A DNA stretch of 64,000 bases, from positions 364,539,877-364,603,876 of the forward strand of contig NC_066583.1 in the NCBI RefSeq assembly GCF_024323335.1, in the 5' to 3' direction. The notes under the pieces are model-generated. The model did not search any database and had not been told where the DNA came from. It worked only from the letters and a program-made list of their open reading frames with translations. Made by a program: the position numbers and the translations under genes. Source of the DNA: Lathyrus oleraceus (Eukaryota > Streptophyta > Magnoliopsida > Fabales > Fabaceae). Numbering within the stretch: the stretch's first letter is position 1; every line of letters begins with the position of its first letter. Below, one piece after another: positions 31,401 through 42,998 of the stretch.

Positions 31401-34400
31401 GCTGACAGCGTCCAAAATATCATTGCATCTCAACTTTTCTGCAGAAATCAAGTAAATTTCGACCCCTTTATTTTGTTAAATTGACACATGTTTCATAAAG
31501 ATCTTTCAATGCTGAGCTTAGTGATGCTTTCACTTTTTGAAAATAGTGGTGTATCCATGAAGATATGATGAGATAAAGTTTGATGTTTGAAAATGTTTCC
31601 TGTGATTTCTTGTTGTGTAGTTCAAATTAATGAAAATAGGGTTTGGATTGTTGTTGTATGATGTTTGATGATTACAATGGTATGCTCAATTGACATTTTT
31701 GGGGAGAAATTAAGAAATTCGAATTTGGGGATGATGATGAACATAAACCCTAGTTTCCCAACTTATTTTTCCAGAATTTTTCACATTCACACGTGCATGG
31801 CCTCTTTCAACTCACCAACCAATGAAAACATTTCATTTTGTGCCCAAAACGACTGTGTTTGGTTAAGTGAATCAGAGAATTACAAAAATGCCATTTTCTC
31901 AATATAAATTCAATTAATTTCTTCACTTTGATTACCAATCTTCCAAAATTCATAACTTGCTCATTTTTGATCCAATTTGAATGGGATTTTTTGCATTGTC
32001 TTCATCATGATCTCTACTCTTTTATCATTATTTTTCCAGAATTTTTGGATGAGTGGTTTTTAATTGGCCTTAGGGTTTGTGACATGTGACCAAATTTTGT
32101 ACACTTTGCCAAATCAATTGTGAAATGATGAGAATGTATCCAATGGTTCCCAAATTTTTTGTGCTTAAACTAGACACATTCATGGTGATTTTGGTGTAGA
32201 GTTTGTGAATTTATCATTTGTGGTTTGTGAGTTATGATTTTTTGAATTAGGGTGTGACAATTTGTGTCACACCATTGATGTCCAATTTCATGATTTTCAT
32301 TACCATGCTTCCTTACATCCAAATGACCCCAAATTTTGCATGAACCTACTCTTGTATGTCTAGTTCACATGTGAATTTTCTTGGATTTATTTGAGCTATT
32401 TTCCATTTGTTTGAGATTTTCTCCCCTGCCTAGTCAATTGTTGACTTTGTGTGACAAATGTTCCCATTTCATTTGTGAAATTCTCATACTTTATTAGATG
32501 GACATGAAATTTGACATGTGATAATTAGACATCTCAAGCTTTGCATTGGTGTTAATCTCATTCATTTCTCTTCTGTTTTCAATTTGATATGATTTTTTGA
32601 AGTTGACCCATGTTTGTTGACCTTCATTATGCATGCTTAAATTTGGTTTGACTTTCTGATTTTAATTGACTGCCTTCCTCTCATCAAAATGCCATGAAAT
32701 TTGACATGCTTGCCATGCTAGATGTTAGGATTGAATGTGATTTATTTGGTGATTTTTGGAAAATGTTTAGATTGCTTTTGATGCAAGTCTTTTTGTTGAC
32801 TTCTGTGAGCTTCTGTTTACCATGCTTTGACCTAAACGGCTCATGAAATGATGATAGTGATTGATACGGATGTGAACCCAATTGGTTGTGTTGCTTGAAT
32901 GTTTAAACTTGACTTTGATTGGATATCCTTTGCTGTTTTGACTTTCTCATTCACTTTTGACCCTAGGCTTGCCCTAGAGGTCCTGTTACTCACCTTTGAG
33001 CTTGTGTTTTCAGGTTGACCATCAAATGGCCATTGAGACCAATTCTTTTGATTAAGCTTGCTCAAGTATCATTGTCTAACCTCTTTGTTTTGTAGGTGGC
33101 TTGGCTCACATGCCTTAAGCCCTGTGCCTTGCACATCCATGTGCCTCCAATTAACTGTTGGTGTCTGTTTCTGTTTGTTTTGTTTGAAGTTGCATACTAA
33201 CATCTGCTTGACTGTTTCAGGTACTTTAGTTGCTTTTAGTTCCTTGTGAACTTTTGCTTTGCTTTGCTTGTATAAGCAATTTGCATTGAGGTATGTCTCT
33301 TTGTCTTCATGTAGTCTGGAAGACCTGGCCTGTTACTTGGCCAGGCAACTGTCTGAAGTCCTCCTTAAGAGGCAATGTTTGTGACTGTTTACTTTTGTCC
33401 TTGCATAGAGTCAAAGACCTCCTAAGTGAAGAGGCAATTGGTGGAAGGTAGGGATATGCAATCTATCCCCCACTATTCAGTGTGTCATCTGCTTTGCTCA
33501 CACCACTGTGTTGATGCATTGCAGGTACAAACCCAAGATCTTGTGCAATTGCACAGTTGAGTCAGTTTTAAATGTGTAGAAGGGTTCCCACTTTCTGAAC
33601 CCACACATTCTTGTCTTGAGCTCTCCCAGGCCAGGGACAAGAGCTGTGAGGTCTCATCCTCACTTCATCCTTTCATCTGCTTCACCTTAGCCCCTCAATG
33701 GCAAGGTTAAGAGCAACATTCACCCATTCCAGAGGTTTGTTTGTCGAGGTTGATATGACCCCTTGACTAAAACCTAACCCTTGTTTGAGCCACTTGTTTG
33801 TGTATAGCGTGTGCTATCTGTGCTTGTAGGATTGTTTGACTTGCTTCCTGTGCAAGATAGGATTGTTTGACTTGCTTCCTGTGCAAGTTAGGATAGTTTG
33901 ACTTGCTTCCTGTGCAAGTTAGGATTAGTTTAGACTTGCTTCCTGTGCAAGTTAGGTTTTGCTTGGCTTGCTCCCTGTGCAAGTTAAGTGTGTGTGTGGT
34001 TTGCTTCCTGTGTGAGCCATGCTTAGGATAGGTTGGCCCTTGTGCCATTTAGCTAGAAACCTTAACTTAGGGATGATTTGCATGATAACATCTAGGCTCG
34101 AGTCATAGTCTCCCTAGTTGTGTCTCCCTCTGTTATCTGGTTAGGCTAGGTCCTTTATCCCTGCGTAGGGGAACTACATCGCCCTGATCTTCATACCAGA
34201 TGAAGTATGTAGGCAGGAGATTGAGCTGATCTCTCCGCCGCCCTTTCTTTCTTTTGTGTGTGTTGTCTGACAGTTGCTAGGCTCGAGTGCCTGACTCCTT
34301 AGCAATCTGTTGTCTGTTTGTTTGTGGGTGTGCTTGACAGTTATAGGCTCGAGTCCCCGACTCCTTATTAACTTGTTGTGTTGTTGTGTGCTTGGAAGCT

Positions 34401-34992
34401 GATGTAAGTCCATCGAGTGGCATTTGGGTTCCAGTGTGCGTGTGTTTGGTTCGGATGCTGATGTAAGTCCAGTGATTGGCATTCGGACTCCACGTTTGCC
34501 TGTGTCTTGTTTGTCTGTGCGCGTGTCAGCCGAGCTACGAATGCTCTGATTCTTCTCTCGTCCGAGAAGATACGTATGCATAGGATGCGATATCCTAGCG
34601 AGCATGTGTCGTTTCCCTAGTCCGAACTACTTCGACTCTGATGTCTATGCCTGATAGACTAAGTAGGCCCAGGATGCGACATCCTGCCGAGTCAGTTTCA
34701 GTCAGTTTCTTTTGTCTCTTTTCAGCCAGTGTGTGTGAGTATTTGAGCAGTGTTTAGCAACCAATTTTCCTTCCTTTTGTGCGTGGATCCCGTAGAGTAC
34801 TACGGATGCGTAGGGGTGCTAATACCTTCCCTTCGCATAACCGACTCCCGAACCCATACTCTTTGGTCGCGAGACCATGTTCTTTCCCAGGTTTACTCTG
34901 AGCGTTTCCTTTCCCTCTTTTGGGATAAATAACGCACGGTGGCGGCTCTGTTGTTTCTTTCTTTTCCCGCCGGTTTTTCGCGCGATGCGACA
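28499..34992 (+). repeat. Ogre 3' LTR (6494 bp)
   Basis: Near-identical to the 5' LTR. Differences I saw: one base each near 29211, 29690, 30786, 30910, 32427, 33257, 34105, 34327, and one A fewer in a run near 30170. Ends GATGCGACA and is followed by GTGAG. Confidence 0.96.
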
Positions 34993-34997
34993 GTGAG

Positions 34998-35609
34998 TAG
35001 TATGGATAATAATCTCACATTGGATAGAAATATAGAGACATGAGCATTTATAAGTGAGAGAATCCATTCACTTATCACCTTAAGATTTTGGATGAATATG
35101 TGGCGTGTCTCTCAAAAAGGTGTTGCTCTAAAAAGAAGAAGTCACACAATGTTCAATGTTCCCTAGTGAAAAACTCCCCCAACAATGATATCATGAACCT
35201 TTGATTCGAGAAAGGGACCAATTTATTTGTATTGAAAGTCAATGGTGCCACAAGGGTGGTGAATAAAAAAGTTTCGTTGAAGAGTGTCAACAACGTCAGG
35301 ATGGTGAATAAGAAACGTTCAGTGTGGTACAATAGTCGGTGGAAGTAAAAAGAGCTTTCACTTGAGGGGGGACATTATAGACTCACACTTGAGGGGGGTG
35401 TTGAGAATGTAGCAAGTGTGTGTAGTGTGAGTAATAGTTCCATATTGGTTGGAAATATGGAGACTTGAGCATTTATAACCGAGAGAATTCACCCACCTAT
35501 CACCTTAAGATTTGGGGTGAATATATGGTGTGCCTCTCACAAAGGTGTTGCTATAAAAAGAAGAAGTCTCACAATCTTCAATGCTCCCTAGTGAAAAACT
35601 CCTCCAACA
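34998..35609 (+). mobile_element. TRIM element, remainder (5' LTR rest, core, 3' LTR)
   Basis: 5' LTR resumes at 34998 and ends CCCCCAACA at 35184. At 35186 TGATATCATGAACC resembles a decayed initiator-Met-tRNA PBS. The 214-bp core has no coding capacity and ends in a purine-rich GAGGGGGGTG (PPT). The 3' LTR is 35399-35609 (211 bp), TGTTGAGAATG to TCCAACA. LTRs are roughly 80% alike, so the TRIM is much older than the Ogre that split it. Total about 636 bp without the insertion. TRIMs depend on proteins of other elements. Confidence 0.8.
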
Positions 35610-35879
35610 ATTGCATCCAATGATTACGCGTCATGCATCACCAGTTAGACCTAGTCATGCAAGGGACATTAATCTGCCTTATTCAACAATAAAGATGATT
35701 AATTTAAAGCATACAATTGTCTTTGCCCAGCTTATTGATTTTACTGACGATCACGCTTGGTAAATAGACATTATCTAAGATTAATTTTATCAGCTTGCTT
35801 TTTGATACTCGTGATGTAGTGGACATATTTCCCTCTTGTTGAAAAATTGACATCAGTATGATTACTTCTTTCTTTTGCA

Positions 35880-36075
35880 ACTAAACCAGACATTACTCCA
35901 TGATGAAAGGAACCAAACTCGACAAAGAAGGAGGCACACCTATATAAGACCCTACCAATCTTCAGTATGAGGAAGCAATAAGAGTATTAAAGTATCTCTA
36001 ATCTTCTCCAGCACGAGGAATTTTTGTTTGTACAAAATTAACCCTTCAACTTGAAGCTTTTTAAGATTCTCTTTT
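35880..36075 (+). pseudogene. Ty1/copia RNase H-region remnant
   Basis: Conceptual translation with stops gives GTKLDKEGGTPI-DPT, then NLQYEEAIRVLKYL and SSPARGIFVCTKLTLQLEAF, the order found at the end of copia RT and the start of RNase H (EAALRVLRYLK, GLFF, LKAYCDSDW in relatives). An internal stretch is missing and several stops are present. Upstream sequence 35615-35880 shows nothing clear. Confidence 0.6.
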
Positions 36076-36255
36076 ATCAATATAACAATACTAATACCTC
36101 ATTTACTTAATATGAAATTATGATATTAAAGAGAAATGCCAGTACCTATTTCTATTTGTAATATACTTTCCATGCCGATTAAACAAATAAATAAATAATG
36201 AAATATATTGAATATGCAAAACTAATCCTAAGACAAAGTTAAGACTAATGACAAG

Positions 36256-36620
36256 TGTCGCAGTCGGAAAATTATAGAGTCGCCATCATCCTTTATTCGT
36301 TTCTAAGAAACAAGAAAATAATGCTAAAAACCTATAAACTAAGGGTGAGATACTAGGTTCGAAAGTCGGTTAAGTAAGAGGAAAGTACTATGCATCCTTT
36401 ACCTCCATTGTACTCAATGAGATCCTCCTTTAGTTCTAGGGTTAATGTTTGCTTGAGATGTTTGCTAATCTATTCATTGCTTAATTGTTTATTTATTTAC
36501 AAAAATATTTTATTATTTTAATAAGGGAATACCTAGAAAATGTTTTTGATTATTATACCCGCTAGAGTCTTACAACTTTATGCATACGTACCCTTAAATT
36601 TATTGAAGGATCAGAGCACC
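36256..36620 (-). mobile_element. Reversed Ogre/Tat-type LTR, 3' terminal part
   Basis: On the minus strand the end reads CCGACTGCGACA at 36256, like the GATGCGACA end of the main Ogre. Upstream of it the minus strand has CTTACTTAACCGACTTTCGA, parallel to the CGCATAACCGACTCCCGA block. The AGTA hairpin CATTG-AGTA-CAATG sits at 36406-36419. No PBS lies beyond 36256, so this is a 3' LTR or a solo LTR. The other end is not resolved; AT-rich sequence to the right may belong to it. Confidence 0.65.
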
Positions 36621-39600
36621 GTAATTCTTGTTAAAAATGTTGGTGTGTAGGTTGTTTTATCCCTTAAAAAATTCTTTACTTTGATTTATGGATTTTTTTA
36701 AAAATACCTCAATACACAAGGACAAAGGACTTACGATTTGAGGTGTGTTAGATTGATTTTATCCCTTTTAATTTATAGCATAAATCCCATTACTTTGATT
36801 TTGGAAAATAAACCCATAGTGATATTGACTATATAATTATTTTAACCAAAATATTAAAAGTTTAATAAACTCAAAGGCCATACCCCTTATCCCGACTTTT
36901 ATCCCCGAATTTTTATTCCTAAAACCCTAAAAAAAATTCTAGAATTTTATCCCATTATTGTGCCTAAATTATCCTATAATTATGCCATGAATTAACCCTA
37001 ATTGATTAATACTCATTATTAATTTCATTATTATTATTTTTATTTATATTAATCCATTTTTAAGAATTAATCCCTAATTTCAATCTTTCTAATTATTTTA
37101 AAATTAATCTCTAACATTAATTTTATTTTTGTTAATTATAATTATCTAAGTAATTATTTAATTATATTTTTTATTTAATCCCTAATTATATTAAACCCTA
37201 AATTATTTTAATTCATTTTTATATTATAACACTAATTAATAATTATTATACAAATATTAATTAATCCTAATTATCAAAATTTAATATTATTAACCTAAGT
37301 TCTTGATTAATATTCCATAATTAATCATATTTTTTATTCTTTTCAAATTAAACAAGGAAATGTTTTTGTACATTTTGTATTCTTGTTAATTAGATGATTT
37401 ATATACGGGTTATGAAACTAATTACGAGTGATTGAACTTATTATTTATTTATTTATTTATTTATAAAGAGATAAACTTATTTTGAAATGAATTTAGAAAA
37501 GCAGAGAATTTCTTTTTAGAAGTGGAGGCATATTGATTCGTATTTCGTATGACCCTTATATAAAAGAAACATGTAAAGTAAAAAAGATATGAGTTTACTA
37601 TCTTTGAATTTAAGGGGATAGATATATATTTTTGGATTTTTTATATTTTTATAATTTTTATTGTCTTTTGGTATTTTTTTAAATATTTTTTCAAATAATC
37701 AAAAGGAATATTTCAAATAAAATAAAAGATTTTTTTTTTTATATTTTTATAAACTTTATCTTTTTATTATTTTTTTAAATATTTTGAGATCTATATTTCT
37801 TTTTATTTATTGTAATATTAAGAATTTAAATTTTATCACAGTTTATAGAGAAAAAAAATCTGAAAGAAGAGTTTGAGATAATAATGGATAAAACATAAAA
37901 CTGCATAATAAAATAAAAATTTAATTTACCCTGACACCGTTGAGAATCTCTATTTTTGTTTTGCTTTTTATTTTAGAATCTATATAAAAATATTAGTTAA
38001 AAAAAGAAAAGAAAAAAGATAAACATAAAAAGGTAAATGCAATGTGTTTATATGTGTGCATAATTTGGCATGATATAGATAATTGAAGTAATGCAAAAGG
38101 AATGGGTCTAGAACCCAAAACAAAATATAATATAATAAAATAATTAAAAGGAAAGATGGTAAATCTAGACAAATTAATAATAAAATAAAAGAAATATCGC
38201 CTACTATGACTACTTCAACGTGAGAAACAAAGGAAATAATGAATCACCTCTCACTCACAAACATAAATAATAAAACCATAAAAAAAAAAGGAAAAAAAAA
38301 AAGAAAACATTTCACATTTTTAATAAGATACTGTATAATGAACTATTTCTAAGAAATAAATAATTATAAAGGAAAATAAAATATCATATTACGAGTTAAT
38401 AATGTCAGCATGGTTCCTTTCAATATACCGTAAAGTTGCTTGGAAACATCACTATCAATGCACTGTTTTCAATCATGACAAAGAATAACGAAAGAGAGGA
38501 TTCACCATGGTCGGTTGTGTCGCCGGAAATAAAATGATTTTTCGGAGTTGTAGTGGCTCGCCGGACGAGGAAGCGGCTGAGAAGAGGTGTGAGGCATGAA
38601 GTGGTTGTTAATGGAATTTATAAAGTTGAAGGTTTTATGGTTTACGATAATGGTAAATGTAGAGTTTGGTTTATGTTTGTAGTCTGGATATGATGGCGAG
38701 GTTTGTAGTGTTGTGGTTAGGTGTATGAATGAATTAAGAGGATGAAGATTATGGAGGTTTAGTTTATATGGTGATTGGTAGTGATAGTATGTACAAAAAT
38801 CTAAGATAAAAACAAAGGTTTTGGTGTGTGGAGATATATGTTACAATGTAGTAATCAGAACATGAAAATTATGTATCGCGTGTGTGAATGATATTGGCCA
38901 AGGGATCACTCAGGCGAGATATATATCGCCATTACTGAGCAGAGTAACTCGGCATGACCAGGGCGTATGCCTCCTCTATCGCGGTCATTCCGAATGCAAT
39001 AAACATCATCCTTAGTCGATACTTAATTATGATCCAACTTTTCAAAGTCAGAACATGTACACATGGGATTTGAGGTCTATTAGTGATAGGAAACATATAA
39101 AACAAAGCGGAAAGTCGAGAAGGTTTGCGTATATCCTATTTGACTCGAATGATTCAATTTTAAGGAAAAGGTTAACTTAATCGGAACACAGGAGGCAGAG
39201 TATATATTTTTTATAGAATTAAGTATAAAAGTTATACCGAGACGCCAATAAAGCATTGACATACAACCATTATTGTTCATACTAGCGAAGAAGCCGAATT
39301 CTTTTTGTTGTCGCCAATTGCCATTCTCTAGCTTCACATTATATGATAATGTTTATCAAGTTACATAGTATACGTTAATACCTAAATTAGAATTCAGAAT
39401 TGGTGGATTTAATATATGTATATCACGTTATTTGATCTATAATTTAACAATGAGAGTTCTAATACGACATAACATATTGATCAATGATAAAGAATAACAT
39501 AGACTTATCTCAAAACTAATACATATCGAGGGTGTGGTCGATCAAATGTCACAAGATTTCTTGAGACCCGTGTTAGTTTTACCTGAGTCCCACGGTGGAT

Positions 39601-39750
39601 GTCAGATGTTCTTGCTAAAATTATTGAAAGGTTAACCTCCGTAATACTAGACAGGGAAGGTCACAAATAAAAGGTAAGTGTGTTTGTGATTAGTATCGGG
39701 GAGGATGAGGTGATCGACTCCATTTTTTGGATCCCTGAGTCTTACATACA
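36621..39750. other. AT-rich DNA without recognisable gene
   Basis: Very AT-rich between about 36950 and 38400, with an ATTTATTT run (near 37440) and long A or T runs. From 38480 to 39010 the GC content rises (GTCGCCGGAAATAAA, GCGGTCATTCCGAATGC) without an open frame worth calling. An 85-codon minus-strand frame at 39080-39337 has no recognisable similarity. Some of it may be the body of the reversed LTR that ends at 36256. Confidence 0.5.
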
Positions 39751-39752
39751 TG

Positions 39753-39774
39753 CCCCCCCCCCCCCCCCCCCCCC
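39753..39774. repeat. Poly-C run of 22
   Basis: Uninterrupted C from 39753 to 39774, flanked by ACATACATG and ATTTCACTTACC. Long G/C homopolymers are rare in plant nuclear DNA; true length is uncertain because sequencers miscount such runs. Confidence 0.9.
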
Positions 39775-40560
39775 ATTTCACTTACCCAATTGTCCCTTAT
39801 ATAGTATGTAATGTAACTCTTTAAGCTATAATGAGTCATCCATTCATTTCTAGAGCTTGAACGTCGGAGGTAACGTCTTCCCTCTCACTAATGATTATTT
39901 ATCATGAATTATAACGGTTCCTAACATTAATTTCGTAACTCTCGGATAAATTAGAAATTATGGGATGTAGACTTCCTTACTCACATTCATTAAGTACCTA
40001 GATGTTTATAACATACAAAAACACCCTCATTATTCATCTTAGAGTATAAAATTCAAGTGTCCCTAATTTATTTCTAAATATGAGCATCTACATTTTTTTG
40101 CAGCAATATTTATAATCTAAAAGAGTTCAAATCCAAATATAATAAAATGACATTTTTGAGCAATCACTAAATCGGATTAAAATGCAAATTTGTGATGTTT
40201 TTGCCTTTGGATAAAGTTCTTTAGGGTTTGCTAGGGTTTTTCGCAAATGGGGGAGTTGGAAAAAATGAAAGAAAATGAATGGGAAAGTTAATGTTAAGTC
40301 TGATTGTGGTTCTCAATGTTCTGTAACGGATCTCTCGTTAGGCGAGTTGGGTTACGCTAATCGAGAGCTCGTATTTTGAATTTTAGGCTTTCTTCTAAGC
40401 GTGCTTGGCGCGAAATGGCATTGTCATTTTGCGCTTAGTGAGTCCACCTTTTGTTGACTTTGCATTTTTCTTTCATTAATATGTTTAAAATAAAATGACT
40501 AAACTAAAGACTATTTTAAATAAAAATTATAAAATATGGTTGGGTTGACTCCCAACAAAC
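39775..40560. other. Possible LTR or UTR of a decayed gypsy element
   Basis: No gene. Near 40330-40450 it has TCTCGTTAGGCGAGTT and GCGTGCTTGGCGCGAAATGG, reminiscent of the CTAGGCGAG palindromes in the Athila-like LTR at 61.4-61.9 kb. It directly adjoins the reversed protease remnant. Confidence 0.35.
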
Positions 40561-40599
40561 ACTTTTTTAATGTCTGAAGCTTGACAGTGATTAGTGTTA

Positions 40600-41256
40600 C
40601 GTAATAAAAACTATATTATAACATAACTTATGATCCTTGATTCTAACCTTTACTTCACCTTTATCAATATCCACGAGCATCCTTACAGTTTTTAAGAATG
40701 GGTCTTCCTAATATGAGAGGCGTCTTTGGGTCTGCTTTGATGTCCACCATCATAAAATCCACATGAAATGAGAACTTATCAATCTATATGAGTATATCTT
40801 TGATTGTTTCAACTGACGTCTTGCATATTTTGTCTGTCATTTGTAATGTTTATGCAAATGACTCTAGTCCCTCAGTCTCATAAAAAATGTCTAATTTGAA
40901 CAATTCACGATTCTTAAGAAAATGATTAGATGTGTTGGTTTTGATGATAAAACTAATATCTTTTACTAGAATACCCCTATTAATTTTAGTTAAAAGAGTG
41001 GTTGAATAAAGTGAAAATTAATAAATAGGGGTATGATAGTGGAAGAATAATAATGAATGCTTCATTGATAGAGTATTGTAAAAGAACAATTATTTTGAGA
41101 CACATAAAAAGTACAAATGAGATACTTTTTATGAGACAGATGGAGTATTTATAAATACCTAATTCTTTCTACCACTGATAATAATATTATATTCGCACTT
41201 GCACCTAAATCAATAAGTGTGTTTCCATCGTTCATATTACCTATGCAAAATATGTA
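40600..41256 (-). pseudogene. Ty3/gypsy (Athila-like) protease remnant
   Basis: Minus-strand translation in pieces gives LIDLGASANIILLSVVERI (about 41160-41225), where DLGAS is the protease active site, and further along KFSFHVDFMMVDIKADPKTP, LILGRPIL (about 40690-40780) and VDIDKGEVKVRIKDHK. This order is that of the retropepsin domain of Athila-type elements. A Stowaway MITE (40867-41145) splits the two halves and another lies at the upstream edge. No RT or integrase follows, so it is a deletion derivative or a fragment. Confidence 0.75.
40867..41145. mobile_element. Stowaway-type MITE inside the protease remnant
   Basis: Flanked by TA (40865-40866, 41146-41147). Left end GTCCCTCAGTCTCATAAAAA and right end (inverted) CTCCATCTGTCTCATAAAAA form the terminal repeats, mutated at the outermost bases of the left end. 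Non-coding, 279 bp; moved by Tc1/mariner transposase in trans. Confidence 0.75.
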
Positions 41257-41403
41257 CTCCCTCCGTCCCATATTATAAGCAAATTTCACCTTTCTAGATT
41301 CATTAAATAATTAATGCATCTGATTTATTATATAGATCAGATACATTAATTATTTAATGAATCTAAAAAGGTGAAATTTGCTTATAATATGGGACGGAGG
41401 GAG
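41257..41403. mobile_element. Stowaway MITE, near-perfect hairpin
   Basis: CTCCCTCCGTCCCATATTAT at the left, exactly inverted at the right, TA duplications at 41255 and 41404. Nearly the whole 147 bp folds on itself, with the centre near 41330. Typical young Stowaway structure. Confidence 0.95.
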
Positions 41404-41559
41404 TAATACTTATAGTACAACTCCAACATCTCCATTTCCAATGAACATATGATTTCCAAGTAAAAATGATTAGAAAATCATATTTCTATGCCAATATAAA
41501 GAAAACAAATTTGAATGTTAAAGGTCACGCACTAATATACTATTTTTAAATGACTGCAA

Positions 41560-42349
41560 CAACAATTTAAAGATTTTGTAAGCCTTGAAAATCACCTCCA
41601 AATTAGCAAAGAAGAGACTCTTATACAAAAATCCTCTTTTGTTTATTATTCTTTATTAGTAAAGTTTTTGCTTGTGACAAATTCGTAAAAGCCAACACCG
41701 TTGTCTTAAAGTCACATTCCACCCAGATCTTATTTCACCCTTTACTATGCGTCATCTTTATTGCAAACATGATACCATTAAGCTCAATAACAAATGCATT
41801 ATTACTACCAAGATATAAGACAAAGCTCTTTTATTGCTCTCCATCTCTATTTCTAAATAGACCACCACACGAGGCCGATCCAAGATTACCCAAAGAGGTT
41901 TCATCAGTGTTAACTTTCATCCATCCTAGTGAGAGGGGATTCCAAATAATTTCGACAATATTTGGGGTTTTAGGAATATGAATGTTCACTTTAAAAGCTT
42001 TGATGATGATGAAATCATAGATAGAGTGCCCAACTGTAAGAGAAATGCGATTTCCAAAAAGGTTGACATGCGAGATAACTCAGGCAGTGATGAATCTCCA
42101 AGAAGGCTTGTCATTATTGAATCTAATATTGTTTCTGCAAAGCCAAATGATATTAAAGCAAAAGATAATCGAGGCTTTCACAACCAACTTACATTGAAGA
42201 GACCAATTAATATTGATAGTGTTTAGGACATTAATGATAGATGTGAGGTTGATTGATGCTAGCAAGCTCGTTCCTGGTTTGTAAACAAAAAACTTTTGTA
42301 ATTTTCCATGTTCAAGTGTGAGGTAATCAAGTCTTCTAGTGTGAGGCAA
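41560..42349 (-). pseudogene. LINE-type RNase H (RVT_3) remnant
   Basis: Minus-strand translation: KASIIFCFNIIWLCRNNIRF (about 42110-42170), then WMKVNTDETSLGNLGSASCG and GLFRNRDGEQ (about 41850-41930), FVIELNGIMFAIKMTHSKG and NKIWVECDFKTTVLAFTN (about 41690-41790). This is the reverse-transcriptase-like RNase H (PF13456) that follows the zinc-binding RT domain in plant non-LTR elements and in many host pseudogenes. Catalytic D of NTD and D of ECD are kept, but stops interrupt the frame (for example before KSFVLYLG and after HSKG). Confidence 0.8.
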
Positions 42350-42510
42350 GGAAGAACTTAAAGGTTTAAGACAAGAAAGTCTCTACAAACTGTGAGGTAA
42401 GAAAGTCTTTTAGTGTGAGGCAAACAAGAATTTAAAGGTTTAAGGCAAGAAAGTCTCTACAAATTGTAAGGTAAGAAAGTCTTCTAATTTAAGGCAACAA
42501 AATTTAGAAC
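42317..42510. repeat. 74-bp tandem repeat, about 2.6 copies
   Basis: Units start TGTGAGGTAATCAAGTC (42317), TGTGAGGTAAGAAAGTC (42391) and TGTAAGGTAAGAAAGTC (42465), exactly 74 bp apart. The sequence just after it (to 42650) looks like the end of a copia LTR (CTCTCAAATGTGAGGGGACT), but I could not confirm this. Confidence 0.85.
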
Positions 42511-42658
42511 TAGGTTTTCTTAATTGTTTACTGTAATCAAGGTGTGATTGTAGTGAAAATCTCTCAAATGTGAGGGGACTAAACTAATATAAATTATTGT
42601 GTGTAACTTTATATTCATATTCTCTTTAATTGTTGCAGCCATACACTTTGTTTTTGAT

Positions 42659-42998
42659 CAGGGCCGGCCCAATCAATCTGGAGGCCCTGTTTTAATTTAA
42701 TAAATAGGCCTAAATCTAAAATATATATATAATTTAATAATAAAAAAATACACTAAAAATTCAAAGTATTGTTTAAACTAATAATATCTTTTTATACAAT
42801 ATAAAGTTTCAAAGTATTGTCTAAAATATATATATCCTTGGCGTCTTTTCGGTTTTAGGTTGCGTTTGGAATGAGGAAAAATAATATATATTTTAAATTT
42901 TTTCATATTAATTAGATTTAAAAAAAAAAAAAATAGGCCCCCAAAATTTTGGGGCCCAGTTCCATAGGGCCTGTTGCGCCTGTGAAAGGCCGGCCCTG
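42659..42998. mobile_element. hAT MITE with 8-bp target duplication
   Basis: TTTTTGAT at 42651-42658 is repeated exactly at 42999-43006. Between them 340 bp begins CAGGGCCGGCC and ends GGCCGGCCCTG. TIR plus 8-bp duplication define a hAT non-autonomous element. A second internal inverted pair (GGAGGCCCTG and CATAGGGCCTG) lies near the ends. No transposase. Confidence 0.92.

Larger units (their letters stand above)
9314..34992 (+). mobile_element. Nearly intact Ogre-type Ty3/gypsy retrotransposon, 25.7 kb
   Basis: Boundaries are exact: LTRs start TGTAGCACC and end GATGCGACA, flanked by the direct 5-bp duplication GTGAG (9309-9313 and 34993-34997). Content in order: 5' LTR, PBS, leader, ORF1, gag, protease, intron, RT, RNase H with an archaeal-type second domain, integrase, structured 3' UTR, polypurine tract, 3' LTR. 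The extra ORF before gag, the intron between protease and RT, and LTRs of several kilobases are the hallmarks of the Ogre group (Tat lineage) described in pea, vetches and Medicago. In the regions I compared, the LTRs differ by 8 substitutions and one A-run indel, about 99.9% identity. Confidence 0.96.

Noticed and set aside
39080..39337. 85-codon minus-strand frame
   Set aside because: No recognisable motif and located in AT-rich repeat DNA; cannot be supported as a gene.
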